DNA of 64,000 nucleotides from Novosphingobium resinovorum (GTDB taxonomy: Bacteria > Pseudomonadota > Alphaproteobacteria > Sphingomonadales > Sphingomonadaceae). The stretch spans positions 1 to 64,000 of the forward strand of contig NZ_BSFC01000044.1 of NCBI RefSeq assembly GCF_027922145.1. The letters are read 5' to 3'. Under the pieces are notes generated by a model. That model saw nothing but the letters and a program-made list of their open reading frames with translations. It was not told the DNA's origin and ran no database searches. Both the position numbers and the translations under genes were made by a program. This document shows, one piece after another, positions 45,064 through 53,565 of this stretch (its first letter is position 1; every line of letters begins with the position of its first letter).

Positions 45064-45876
45064 ATGCCTGAACTTCCTGAAGTCGAAACCACCGTGCGCG
45101 GGCTCGAGCGCTTCCTCGACGGTGAGCGGATCGCCCGCGTCACGCTGAACCGTGCGGACTTGCGCCGCCCGTTCCCGCCCGATCTGGTGCAGGTGCTCAC
45201 TGGCGCGCGGGTCACTGGCATGGGACGCCGGGCAAAGTACGGGCTGATCCATACCGACCGCGAACAGACCATGGTGTTCCACCTCGGCATGTCCGGTCGC
45301 TGGCGGATCGAGCCGGAGACGCCCGACAAGCACGATCATCTCGTGCTGGAGACGGGCTCCGGTCACGTATTGGCGCTCAACGACGCGCGGCGGTTCGGTT
45401 CGGTCGATCTCGCCCCGACCGCGACGCTCGACGTCTGGGGGGCGTTCGCTTCGCTCGGGCCGGAGCCGCTGGGCGACGGCCTGACGCCGGCACATCTGCG
45501 CGCGGCTTTTGCGGGGCGGATCGCGCCGATCAAGCAGATGCTGCTCGACCAGACCATCGTGGCGGGGCTCGGCAACATCTACGTGTGCGAGGCGCTGTTC
45601 CGCGCCGGGATACGGCCGGACAAGGAGGCGGGGCGCGTCAGCCTGCCCGCGCTGGCCCGGCTGGTGCCCGCGATCAAGCAGGTGCTGGGCGAATCGATCG
45701 CGGCGGGGGGCTCGACCATCAAGGACTACGCGCAGCCGAACGGCGAACTCGGCTACTTCGCGGCATCGTGGCAGGTCTATGGGCGTGAGGGCGATCCTTG
45801 CGGTTGCGGCGCACCGGTCCTGCGCTTCGTGCAGGGCGGGCGGAGCACCTTCTGGTGCCGGCGCTGCCAGCGGTAG
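45064..45876 (+). CDS. mutM: Formamidopyrimidine-DNA glycosylase
   Basis: 270 residues. The N-terminal PELPEVETTVRGL gives the catalytic Pro2 and Glu3 of Fpg, and the GRRAKYGLI lysine is also conserved. The H2TH region (LLDQTIVAGLGNIYVCEALFRAGI) and the C-terminal zinc finger (PCGCGAPVLRF...CRRCQR) are intact. It removes 8-oxoguanine and related lesions. Second repair gene near xthA. Confidence 0.96.
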   Translation: MPELPEVETTVRGLERFLDGERIARVTLNRADLRRPFPPDLVQVLTGARVTGMGRRAKYGLIHTDREQTMVFHLGMSGRWRIEPETPDKHDHLVLETGSGHVLALNDARRFGSVDLAPTATLDVWGAFASLGPEPLGDGLTPAHLRAAFAGRIAPIKQMLLDQTIVAGLGNIYVCEALFRAGIRPDKEAGRVSLPALARLVPAIKQVLGESIAAGGSTIKDYAQPNGELGYFAASWQVYGREGDPCGCGAPVLRFVQGGRSTFWCRRCQR

Positions 45877-45973
45877 CGCCGCACCGGAATGTACTATGGC
45901 CGCGCGGCGTCTGAGCGTGGCCGCTTGCGGCCACGAACGCCAGAAATAGGCGGTTTCGCGCCGCCGCCTCGGC

Positions 45974-46006
45974 TTGACGGAACCCCGCCCGAACTGTAAG
46001 GGGCGC
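45974..46006 (+). promoter_or_regulatory. Candidate rpsT promoter (TTGAC-N19-AAGGGGCGC)
   Basis: TTGACG (45974-45979) and TAAGGGGCGCG with 17 bases between TTGACG and TAAGGG. Same layout as the rpmG promoter. A CGGCGA/TCGCCG hairpin follows in the leader. Confidence 0.48.
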
Positions 46007-46092
46007 GCTTTCCGGCGAGTCCGTTCGCCGAATAGATTCGTTAGGCAATTGGGGCCGCTCACCGTGTTGGCCGCCCAGACAGAGGAATATCG

Positions 46093-46353
46093 ATGGCCAA
46101 TACGCCGCAAGCTCGCAAGCGCATCCGTCGCAACGATCGCCGTGCAGAGATCAACACCAACCGCGTGAGCCGCATCCGCACCTTCCTGAAGAAGGTCGAA
46201 GGCGCCCTGGCCGGTGGCGACAAGGACGCGGCTGTTGCCGCCCTCAAGGAAGCGCAGCCCGAGCTGGCTCGCGGCGTTGCACGCGGCGTGCTCCACAAGA
46301 ACACCGCAGCGCGCAAGATGTCGCGTCTGACGAAGCGCGTCGCCGCTCTCTGA
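46093..46353 (+). CDS. rpsT: Ribosomal protein bS20
   Basis: 86 residues, basic and helical, starting ANTPQARKRIRRNDRRAEIN and ending AARKMSRLTKRVAAL, as in S20 proteins. It is a primary 16S rRNA binder of the small subunit. Monocistronic, with its own promoter and a strong terminator. Confidence 0.97.
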   Translation: MANTPQARKRIRRNDRRAEINTNRVSRIRTFLKKVEGALAGGDKDAAVAALKEAQPELARGVARGVLHKNTAARKMSRLTKRVAAL

Positions 46354-46433
46354 TTCGAGCCACCCTCTCCGATTCGAGAGGGTGATTCGCCGACTAGGAT
46401 AGGTTGCTAGCTACCTGTCTCAGGACGAAACAA

Positions 46434-46477
46434 GAACGGAGCCGGGGTCGCCTGACCTCGGCTCCGTTCTCGTTTTT
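46434..46477 (+). terminator. Intrinsic terminator downstream of rpsT
   Basis: GAACGGAGCCGGGGTC pairs with GACCTCGGCTCCGTTC (one mismatch) around a 4-base loop, followed by TCGTTTTT. A shorter hairpin without T run, ACCCTCTC/GAGAGGGT, lies at about 46369-46390. Confidence 0.88.
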
Positions 46478-46843
46478 GCGGCATCGCAGCATGGGGCAAA
46501 GCAAAGCCCCGGAAACACTGCGATTCGGAGTGCTGCAATGCGCAACGCGCTGATTTTTAAGCGTATTACAGTTTGGCTACGGATTTTGGGCACTCCCACG
46601 TGAGTCAACCTTCATAATTTTTTTTATTTGGGGATCGCCGTCTTGCCTGCGCTGCAAACCGGTTCCTAAAAGGGTCCCCGGCCGTTGCGGAACGGGCCGG
46701 GGATACAGCGATTCACAGTGGAACAACCGCCGCGGACAAGCGTTCGCGGTGAGGGGAAGTTTTTACTTTGGATGCGCTGGTCGCTCTGTTTCGCGTCACC
46801 GGCGGGATCACGCCAACACACGCGAACAAGGGGGTTCGAAACG
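46478..46843. other. Region upstream of dnaA
   Basis: About 370 bp with an AT-rich patch (CATAATTTTTTTTATTTGGGG near 46613). It must hold the dnaA promoter, but no convincing -35/-10 pair was found. No cluster of DnaA boxes (TTATCCACA) was seen, so there is no evidence that this is oriC. Confidence 0.45.
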
Positions 46844-48382
46844 ATGTCGAATACATCAGCAGGACACCCCTCGGTGAATCCCCCAGTGACCGCGATGGTC
46901 GAAGGTACGAACTTGAATAGGAAGTCGAAGGCGGTGCGAGTGGCGATGGAAGAGGATCAGGAAGCCGTAAACCTGGCGGCGGACTGGGCGGACATCAGCC
47001 AGGGCCTGCGCAAGGATCTTGGGCATCAGGCACACAGCCAGTGGATCAAGCCGATCCAGCCGGGCAACTGGTGCAAGGAAACCGGTACGCTCGATCTGTA
47101 TCTGCCGACGGAGTTCTCGGCGAACTGGGTCAACGACCGCTTTGCCGATCGCCTGTCGCTGGCATGGAAGATCGCGCGGCCCGACGTGCGTCACGTGCGC
47201 ATCCTCGTGCATCCCGGCCGTCGCCAGCTGCCCGAACTGCGTCTGGGTGGCGGTGGTGGCCGTCCCGCCAGCGCCCCGGCCAACGATTCGGCTGCCGGCG
47301 TCGCGGACCCGCTGTCGGTTGCGCTTGCAGGCGAATCGTTCGCCTCGCTCGGCCAGGGTCCTGCAGGCATCGATGCCTCGCAGACCTTCACCAGCTTCGT
47401 CACCGGCACCTCCAACGTGCTGGCCTGCAACGCCGCGCAGCGCATGGCCGCTACCGAGCAGCCGCAGTTCTCGCCGCTCTACCTCAAGGCCGCTACGGGT
47501 CAGGGCAAGACGCACCTTCTGCACGCGATCGGTCACGCCTATCTTGCAGCGCACCCCCACGCGCGAATCTTCTACTGCTCGGCCGAGCGTTTCATGGTCG
47601 AGTTCGTGCAGGCGCTGCGCCAGAACCAGATGATCGAATTCAAGTCGCGCCTGCGCGGCTTCGACCTGCTGCTGGTCGACGACATCCAGTTCATCATCGG
47701 CAAGGCATCGGCGCAGGAAGAACTGCTCTACACGATCGATGCGCTGCTGCAGGAAGGCAAGCGTCTGGTCTTCGCCGCCGACCGTGCGCCCCAGGCGCTC
47801 GACGGCGTCGAGCCGCGCCTGCTCTCGCGCCTGTCGATGGGCCTCGTCGCCGACATCCAGCCCGCCGACATCGAACTGCGCCGCTCGATCCTCGAGAATC
47901 GTCTCGGCCGTTTCGCCTCGGTCGAAGTGCCTGCCGACGTCATCGAGTTCCTGGCGCGCACCATCAACCGCAACGTGCGTGAACTGGTCGGCGGCCTCAA
48001 CAAGCTGATCGCTTATGCGCAGCTGACCGGGCAGGCGGTTTCGCTCCAGCTCGCCGAAGAGCAGCTGACCGACATCCTCTCGGCCAACCGTCGCCGGATC
48101 ACCATCGACGAGATCCAGCGCACGGTCTGCCAGTTTTACCGCATCGACCGCACCGAGATGAGCAGCAAGCGCCGCGCGCGCGCCGTCGTGCGCCCACGTC
48201 AGGTGGCGATGTACCTCGCCAAGGTGCTGACGCCGCGTTCCTATCCGGAGATCGGCCGCAAGTTCGGTGGCCGCGATCACTCGACGGTGATCCATGCGGT
48301 GCGCCTGATCGAGGAATTGCGCACGCGCGATGCCGACATGGACGGCGACGTACGCTCGCTGCTGCGCCAGCTCGAAAGCTGA
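46844..48382 (+). CDS. dnaA: Chromosomal replication initiator DnaA
   Basis: 512 residues from MSNTSAGHPS with AAGGGGG about 10 bases upstream; ATGs at 46895 and 46946 are alternatives. Domain I is about 40-110 (QWIKPIQPGNW). The AAA+ core has AATGQGKTH as Walker A (Lys222), LLLVDDIQF as Walker B, and RLVFAADRAP and RLLSRLSMGLVADI as sensor 1 and arginine-finger regions. Domain IV contains YPEIGRKFGGRDHSTVIHAVR, the box-binding helix. The first Gly of the P-loop is Ala, apparently a sphingomonad trait. Confidence 0.95.
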   Translation: MSNTSAGHPSVNPPVTAMVEGTNLNRKSKAVRVAMEEDQEAVNLAADWADISQGLRKDLGHQAHSQWIKPIQPGNWCKETGTLDLYLPTEFSANWVNDRFADRLSLAWKIARPDVRHVRILVHPGRRQLPELRLGGGGGRPASAPANDSAAGVADPLSVALAGESFASLGQGPAGIDASQTFTSFVTGTSNVLACNAAQRMAATEQPQFSPLYLKAATGQGKTHLLHAIGHAYLAAHPHARIFYCSAERFMVEFVQALRQNQMIEFKSRLRGFDLLLVDDIQFIIGKASAQEELLYTIDALLQEGKRLVFAADRAPQALDGVEPRLLSRLSMGLVADIQPADIELRRSILENRLGRFASVEVPADVIEFLARTINRNVRELVGGLNKLIAYAQLTGQAVSLQLAEEQLTDILSANRRRITIDEIQRTVCQFYRIDRTEMSSKRRARAVVRPRQVAMYLAKVLTPRSYPEIGRKFGGRDHSTVIHAVRLIEELRTRDADMDGDVRSLLRQLES

Positions 48383-48452
48383 GGCTTGTCCCGGCGCCAT
48401 GCCGGGATATGAACGCCTTTTGCACGGACTTGTCCGCGCATTTGTCCACAGG

Positions 48453-48480
48453 GGCCGAGGACGTGTTCCTCGGCCTTTTC
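48453..48480 (+). terminator. Intrinsic terminator of dnaA
   Basis: GGCCGAGGA and TCCTCGGCC form a perfect 9-bp stem followed by TTTTCG. A lone DnaA-box-like TTGTCCACA lies just upstream at about 48442. Confidence 0.85.
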
Positions 48481-48612
48481 GTTTGGGCGCCGTCAAAGGT
48501 TAACCGCCCGTTTCATCACGTAATTTAACGTTTGCATAAGATTCGGCTCCGTAAGCGGGAGGCGGCGCAATCGCGTTTCATTCTTAGCTTCAGCAGAAGA
48601 GGCATTCCCCCC

Positions 48613-49464
48613 ATGCGCTTCTACCAGGCCACGACTTTCCTGTTCCCCCGCAGTTATGAGCGGCGGATTCTTTTCGTATGCTTCGGCGCCGTTCACGTGC
48701 CTCTCATCGCCTGCATCGTGCTGCAGGCGACGACCGGGCATTGGCAACTCGATACCCTGCTCACGCTCCTCGTCGCCACGCTGGTGGGCACGGGCCTGGG
48801 GCTTGCGGCAATTCATGCGCTGCTCGCCCCGATCGCGCAGGCGACGACGATGCTCCAGTCGATCCAGATGGGCGAGCGGATCGCGGCGATCCCGCAAGGC
48901 GCCGACGACCTCGTCGGCCGCCTGCTGCGCGGCGTGACGACTGCTGCGCATGAAAACGCGGCGCGCATCGAGCGCCTTGTCGATGCGGCCGAGCGTGATC
49001 CGCTGACCGGAATCCGCAACCGCCGCGGGTTCCTCGATTCGGCCAAGCAGATACTGCGCGGGCGCTCCAATGCAGTGCTGGCGCTGATCGACATCGATCA
49101 TTTCAAGCGCATCAACGACGAGTGCGGCCACGATGTCGGCGACCTCGTGCTCAAGGCGCTGGCCCGCCGCATCGAGGACCACGTGCGCCGCAGCGATGTC
49201 GCCGCGCGCTGGGGCGGCGAGGAATTCGCCGTGCTCCTGCCCGACACCACGCTCGACGAGGCGCGCCTCGTCATGGAGAGGCTGCGGGCGACGGTCGCGC
49301 TCGATACCAATCTGGGCGTCGAGGACCGCGCCGTGACGTTCTCCTGCGGGCTGGCGTCGGTGCGGGACTTCGCGCTGCTGGAAGATGCCACGAAGCATGC
49401 GGACGCGGCGCTCTATGCGGCGAAGCATGGCGGGCGCAACCGCGTCCAGGTGCTCAGGCCCTGA
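48613..49464 (+). CDS. Membrane-bound diguanylate cyclase (GGDEF)
   Basis: 283 residues. Two N-terminal membrane helices (ILFVCFGAVHVPLIACIVLQ and LLTLLVATLVGTGLGLAAIHALL) lead through a HAMP-like linker to the GGDEF domain at about 125-280 (RDPLTGIRNRRGF, LIDIDHFKRIND). The active site is GGEEF and the RxxD product-inhibition site is present as RRSD five residues before it. It should make c-di-GMP and be feedback-inhibited. The PilZ protein at 5 kb is a possible receptor. Confidence 0.92.
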   Translation: MRFYQATTFLFPRSYERRILFVCFGAVHVPLIACIVLQATTGHWQLDTLLTLLVATLVGTGLGLAAIHALLAPIAQATTMLQSIQMGERIAAIPQGADDLVGRLLRGVTTAAHENAARIERLVDAAERDPLTGIRNRRGFLDSAKQILRGRSNAVLALIDIDHFKRINDECGHDVGDLVLKALARRIEDHVRRSDVAARWGGEEFAVLLPDTTLDEARLVMERLRATVALDTNLGVEDRAVTFSCGLASVRDFALLEDATKHADAALYAAKHGGRNRVQVLRP

Positions 49465-49525
49465 CCCTTTTGCCGCCAGCGCAATCTGCTTCACCGGCCT
49501 GCCCGTATGATGTAGGCGCTTGGAC

Positions 49526-49942
49526 ATGATTCCCGCCACGTTCTCGCAGGCCCTGCTTCGCGGCCTTCGCAGCCGTTGCCCGCGTTGCGGCGAGGGCAGT
49601 CTGTTTTACAAGTGGCTCAAGCCGCGCGAGCGTTGCCCGGTCTGCACCATGGACCTGACGCCGCAGCGTGCGGACGACTTTCCGGCATACATCTCCATGA
49701 TCGTCACCGGCCACCTGATGGCGCCGCTGATCATAGCGCTTTCGGTGGACTACGACCTGGGGCCGATGGCGATGTTCGCGATCCTAGTGCCGCTGGCCAT
49801 TGCGATGATGATCGGCATGCTCCAGCCCGCCAAGGGCGGCGTCATCGCGGTGCAGTGGTGGTTCGGCATGCACGGGTTCGTGAAGGAGCGGCTTGTGGAA
49901 GCGGCCGTGCCTGAAGCGCCCGGAGACGAACAGGCGAAATGA
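49526..49942 (+). CDS. DUF983 membrane protein with zinc-ribbon N-terminus
   Basis: 138 residues from the ATG (a TTG two codons upstream is an alternative). The N-terminal CPRCGEGSLF and CPVC pairs form a zinc ribbon; two hydrophobic helices follow (IVTGHLMAPLIIAL; MFAILVPLAIAMMIGML). This is the DUF983 family, of unknown role, sometimes near cytochrome oxidase genes. The last codons overlap the next gene by 4 bases. Confidence 0.85.
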   Translation: MIPATFSQALLRGLRSRCPRCGEGSLFYKWLKPRERCPVCTMDLTPQRADDFPAYISMIVTGHLMAPLIIALSVDYDLGPMAMFAILVPLAIAMMIGMLQPAKGGVIAVQWWFGMHGFVKERLVEAAVPEAPGDEQAK

Positions 49943-50706
49943 CGCTCACCGCCGATCGTCTCGGCCGCTTCGCGCGGCATATCGTCCTGCCCGAAGTCGG
50001 CGGGGCCGGACAGGTCGCGCTGAGCGAGGCGCATGTGGTGCTGGTCGGCTGCGGCGGGATTGGCAGTCCTGTCCTGCAGTATCTCGCCGCAGCCGGCATA
50101 GGCCGTCTCACGCTGGTCGATGATGACGTGGTCGACGTCAGCAACTTGCAGCGCCAGACGATTTATACGCCATCGGATATCGGCAGGCCCAAGGCGGAAG
50201 CGGCGGCCGAATGGGTGCGGCGTTTTGATCTTGGCCTGAAGGTCGATCCCGTCGTTGCGCGGCTGGGGGATGACAACACGCGTGACGTCCTTTCCGGCGC
50301 GGACCTCGTACTGGACGGCTGTGACAACTTCGCGACTCGGCTCCTCGTGTCAGATACGTGCGTAAAACTGGGCATTCCGCTGACGACGGCGGCGATCGGG
50401 CGGTTCCAGGGGCAGGTCGCGAACTTCGCCGGTCACTTGCCGGGGCACGCCTGCTACCGTTGTTTCGTGGGCGATGCCTTCGACGCGGTGGACTGCGATA
50501 CCTGCGCCGCCGACGGCGTGCTCGGGGCGATGGTCGGCATGGTCGGCACGTTCGCGTCGATGCACGCGATGCGGGTGCTGCTGGCGGGACACACGGCGCT
50601 GGGCGAGCCGCAGTTCGGGACCTTGCATCTGATCGACGGACTGGCGCCGTCGATGCGGCCGCTCAGGATCGCCAAGGACCCCGCGTGCCGGGGGTGTAAC
50701 CACTGA
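49939..50706 (+). CDS. moeB: E1-like adenylyltransferase of the MoeB/ThiF/HesA family
   Basis: 255 residues. The Rossmann ATP site is VVLVGCGGIGSPVLQYLAAAGIG, with LVDDDVVDVSNLQRQTIY and DGCDNFATRLLVSD typical of MoeB/ThiF. Zinc ligands occur in ACYRCF and the C-terminal CRGC. It activates the C-terminus of a sulfur carrier such as MoaD or ThiS; which one is not determined by context. Coupled to the DUF983 gene. Confidence 0.85.
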   Translation: MTLTADRLGRFARHIVLPEVGGAGQVALSEAHVVLVGCGGIGSPVLQYLAAAGIGRLTLVDDDVVDVSNLQRQTIYTPSDIGRPKAEAAAEWVRRFDLGLKVDPVVARLGDDNTRDVLSGADLVLDGCDNFATRLLVSDTCVKLGIPLTTAAIGRFQGQVANFAGHLPGHACYRCFVGDAFDAVDCDTCAADGVLGAMVGMVGTFASMHAMRVLLAGHTALGEPQFGTLHLIDGLAPSMRPLRIAKDPACRGCNH

Positions 50707-50712
50707 GGTATT

Positions 50713-50832
50713 CGTCGTCCCGGACTTGATCCGGGACCGCTGGGCGTCTTTAGGCGAGAGCCATCGACAAAATGCCTCGCCGTTAGCCGGGCGGTTCACG
50801 GCCAGCGGTCCCGGATCAGGTCCGGGACGACG
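50713..50832. repeat. 31-bp inverted repeat pair of the GTCCCGGA type
   Basis: CGTCGTCCCGGACTTGATCC... (50713-50743) and ...GGATCAGGTCCGGGACGACG (50802-50832) face each other. The right arm extends into the last codons of the sirtuin gene. Another unit is at 56695. Confidence 0.85.
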
Positions 50833-51526
50833 CCAGAACCTCCTCCACCCACGCAGGCACCAGTTCGCTTGCCGGTCCATGCCGCGCCTCGTCGAACCAT
50901 GCGGTCCCCTGCGAGGGTTCGAGGTTGAGTTCCAGCGTCTCCACGCCGAGTTCCCGTGCATTGCGCACGAAGCCCGCCGCCGGATAGACCGCGCCGGACG
51001 TCCCGATCGAGACGAACAGGTCCGCCTGCTCCAGCGCCGCGAAGATCTCGTCCATGCGATAGGGCATTTCCCCGAACCATACGATGTCCGGCCGCAGCGC
51101 CGCTTCTCCGCATTCGGGGCAGGCGGGACGGTCGATCAGCGGGCCGATCCAGCGCGGGCGTTCGTCGCAGGCCATGCACCAGGCGTTCAGGTGCTCGCCG
51201 TGCATATGGAGCACGCGTTTCGCTCCGGCGCGTTCGTGCAGGTCATCCACGTTCTGAGTGACGATCAGCAGGTCGCCTTCCCATTCCGCGTCTAGCTTTG
51301 CCAGCGCGCGGTGGGCAGCGTTGGGCTGCTTGGTCTGGATCGCTTCGCGGCGCATGTCGTAGAAGCGCAGGACGAGGTCGGGGTCGCGCGCGAAGGCCTC
51401 GGGCGTGGCGACGTCCTCGACGCGGTGCTGCTCCCAGAGACCGCCGCCGTCGCGGAAGGTGTCGATGCCGCTCTCGGCCGAAACGCCCGCGCCGGTGAGA
51501 ATGACGATGTTGCGGATGCTGCTCAT
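50816..51526 (-). CDS. cobB: NAD-dependent protein deacylase (sirtuin)
   Basis: 236 residues. Sirtuin motifs: ILTGAGVSAESGIDTFRDGGG (NAD loop), IVTQNVDDLHERAG, the catalytic His in HMHGEH, the zinc Cys pairs CMAC and CPEC, and SIGTSGAVYPAAG. The Y..R pair (FYDMRREA) typical of desuccinylases is present, so it may remove succinyl as well as acetyl groups from lysines. The extreme C-terminus (ASSRT) is written by a repeat. Confidence 0.93.
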   Translation of the reverse strand: MSSIRNIVILTGAGVSAESGIDTFRDGGGLWEQHRVEDVATPEAFARDPDLVLRFYDMRREAIQTKQPNAAHRALAKLDAEWEGDLLIVTQNVDDLHERAGAKRVLHMHGEHLNAWCMACDERPRWIGPLIDRPACPECGEAALRPDIVWFGEMPYRMDEIFAALEQADLFVSIGTSGAVYPAAGFVRNARELGVETLELNLEPSQGTAWFDEARHGPASELVPAWVEEVLASSRT

Positions 51527-51619
51527 GGCTCACCTTAGCGTGCGCGCGGCGCTTGTCGAACCGGCGCGTTTGCGCCATGCGGCCGTGACAGGACTTTACG
51601 CCCGGACGGAGACAGCAGC

Positions 51620-52348
51620 GTGGCACGAATCGGAATCATCGGCAGCCAGGGGCGCATGGGCCAGGCGATCGCGGCCGCCATTGCCGATGCGGGCGAGGAT
51701 CTGGCGGGCGGCGTCGACAAGGGCGGTGACACCTCGGCCGTCGCAGCCAATGCCGACATTCTGATCGATTTCTCCAGCCCTTCGGCGCTCGAAGGCAACC
51801 TCGATGCCGCCATCGCCGCCAAGCTGCCGATCGTCATCGGCACCACCGGGCTGGAGGAGCGCCACCACTGGCTGATCGATTCGGCGGCCGAGCACATTCC
51901 CGTCCTGCAGACCGGCAACACCTCGCTCGGCGTCACGCTGCTCGCGCATCTGGTGCGCGAGGCGGCGTCGCGGCTGGGAGAGGACTGGGACATAGAGATC
52001 GTCGAGACGCATCACCGCATGAAGGTGGACGCTCCCTCCGGCACCGCGCTGCTTCTGGGTGAGGCAGCCGCCGACGGACGCGGCGTCGGGCTGGCGAACA
52101 GCGCGGTACGTGGCCGCGACGGCATCACCGGCAAGCGCGAGGCGGGCACCATCGGTTTCGCGGCCCTGCGCGGCGGCACCGTCGCGGGCGACCACACCGT
52201 TCATTTCCTCGCCGACAACGAGCGTCTTTCGCTCTCGCACCTCGCCGAGAACCGGGGCATCTTCGCCAAGGGCGCGGTGAAGGCGGCGCAGTGGCTGCTG
52301 GCGCAGGGGCCGGGCCGCTACACGATGCCGCAGGTGCTGGGCCTTTGA
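51620..52348 (+). CDS. dapB: 4-hydroxy-tetrahydrodipicolinate reductase
   Basis: 242 residues, GTG start. The N-terminal Rossmann motif is IGIIGSQGRMGQAI; the substrate signature EIVETHHRMKVDAPSGTA has the catalytic His pair and Lys. It reduces the dihydrodipicolinate precursor in the lysine/diaminopimelate pathway. dapE is at 55 kb. The stop codon overlaps the nth start (TTGA). Confidence 0.96.
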   Translation: MARIGIIGSQGRMGQAIAAAIADAGEDLAGGVDKGGDTSAVAANADILIDFSSPSALEGNLDAAIAAKLPIVIGTTGLEERHHWLIDSAAEHIPVLQTGNTSLGVTLLAHLVREAASRLGEDWDIEIVETHHRMKVDAPSGTALLLGEAAADGRGVGLANSAVRGRDGITGKREAGTIGFAALRGGTVAGDHTVHFLADNERLSLSHLAENRGIFAKGAVKAAQWLLAQGPGRYTMPQVLGL

Positions 52349-53004
52349 AGAAGGCGGACGTCTTCGAGTTCTTCCGCCGTCTGGCGGAGGCCAATCCCTC
52401 GCCCGAGACCGAGCTGGAATTCGGCAATACCTACCAGTTGCTCGTCGCCGTCACGCTCTCGGCGCAGGCGACCGACGTGGGCGTCAACAAGGCGACGCGC
52501 GCGCTGTTCGAGTACGTGAAGACGCCGCAGCAGATGGTGGACCTCGGCGAAGAGGGGCTGAAGCAGCACATCAAGACGATCGGCCTGTTCAACACCAAGG
52601 CCAAGAACGTCATCGCCCTCTCGCAGATCCTGGTGGACCGGCATGGCGGCGAGGTTCCGGCGGACCGCGATGCCATGGTCGAGCTGCCCGGCGTCGGCCG
52701 CAAGACCGCCAACGTGGTGATGAACTGCGCCTTCGGGGCCGAGACCTTCGCGGTCGACACCCACATCTTCCGCGTCGGCAACCGCACGGGGCTCGCCAAG
52801 GGCAAGACGCCGCTGGCGGTGGAGAAGCAGCTCGAGAAGAAGGTGCCGCAGCCGTTCCGGGTTGGCGCGCATCACTGGCTGATCCTTCACGGCCGCTACA
52901 TCTGCAAGGCGCGCACGCCCGAGTGCTGGCGATGCCCTGAGGTGGACTTGTGCGCCTTCAAGGACAAGGTGCTCGACCGGGGTGCGAGGAAGGCTGCGGC
53001 CTGA
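52345..53004 (+). CDS. nth: Endonuclease III
   Basis: 219 residues from the TTG that overlaps the dapB stop. The helix-hairpin-helix is ELPGVGRKTANVVM with the catalytic Lys, the catalytic Asp is in VDTHIFRV, and the 4Fe-4S ligands follow the C-x6-C-x2-C-x5-C pattern (CKARTPECWRCPEVDLC). It excises oxidised pyrimidines. Overlap with dapB implies coupled translation of unrelated functions. Confidence 0.95.
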   Translation: MKKADVFEFFRRLAEANPSPETELEFGNTYQLLVAVTLSAQATDVGVNKATRALFEYVKTPQQMVDLGEEGLKQHIKTIGLFNTKAKNVIALSQILVDRHGGEVPADRDAMVELPGVGRKTANVVMNCAFGAETFAVDTHIFRVGNRTGLAKGKTPLAVEKQLEKKVPQPFRVGAHHWLILHGRYICKARTPECWRCPEVDLCAFKDKVLDRGARKAAA

Positions 53005-53085
53005 GGCCTACGTCCTCTTGACGAAGGCGGGTTTCGGGGAGCCAATGGGGCTTGCCGGACGTTCGCCCAGCGAGAGGATGAGCCG

Positions 53086-53475
53086 ATGAGAACTCCCGTT
53101 GCCCTGCTGCTTGCCACCGTTGCCCTCGCCGCCTGTTCGCAGGAAGGTCCGGGTGAGACGCCGCCGCCCGAGCCTGCCGCCGAGACGACCGGGGCCGCCG
53201 TCGATTGCCTGTCGGTGACGCGTTTCAATACCACCCGCATTCGCGACGATCACACGATCGACTTCATCGGCGGTGCGGGCGGGCAAGTCTGGCGGGTGAC
53301 GCTGCCCAACCGGTGCAGCGGGCTAAAATCGGCGGGCACGTTTACGTATGAAACGTCGCTCTCGCAGCTGTGCCGACAGGACATCATCTATCCGCTGCAG
53401 CAGATCGGCAACCAGTGGCAGCGCATGGGTGGCTGCGGCATGGGACCGTTCGTGCCGGTGAAGCTGGCCCGCTGA
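53086..53475 (+). CDS. Small lipoprotein, DUF6491-like
   Basis: 129 residues with a lipoprotein signal (LLLATVALAACSQ). The mature part has four further Cys residues (DCLSV, RCSGL, LCRQD, GGCGM) that could form disulfides, and RFNTTRIRDDHTIDFIGG, suggesting a small beta domain as in DUF6491. Function unknown, envelope location. Confidence 0.72.
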   Translation: MRTPVALLLATVALAACSQEGPGETPPPEPAAETTGAAVDCLSVTRFNTTRIRDDHTIDFIGGAGGQVWRVTLPNRCSGLKSAGTFTYETSLSQLCRQDIIYPLQQIGNQWQRMGGCGMGPFVPVKLAR

Positions 53476-53477
53476 TT

Positions 53478-53554
53478 CGTCATTGCGAGCGTAGCGAAGC
53501 AATCCAGGGCAGCATGAAACCGCCTTGGATTGCTTCGCTACGCTCGCAATGACG
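53478..53554. repeat. 77-bp inverted-repeat element, copy 8
   Basis: Begins two bases after the lipoprotein stop codon and lies between two converging genes. Confidence 0.9.
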
Positions 53555-53565
53555 AAGGGTGCTTA

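Noticed and set aside
46354..46843. oriC beside dnaA
   Set aside because: No cluster of DnaA boxes, and only one AT-rich patch. Alphaproteobacterial origins are often far from dnaA.
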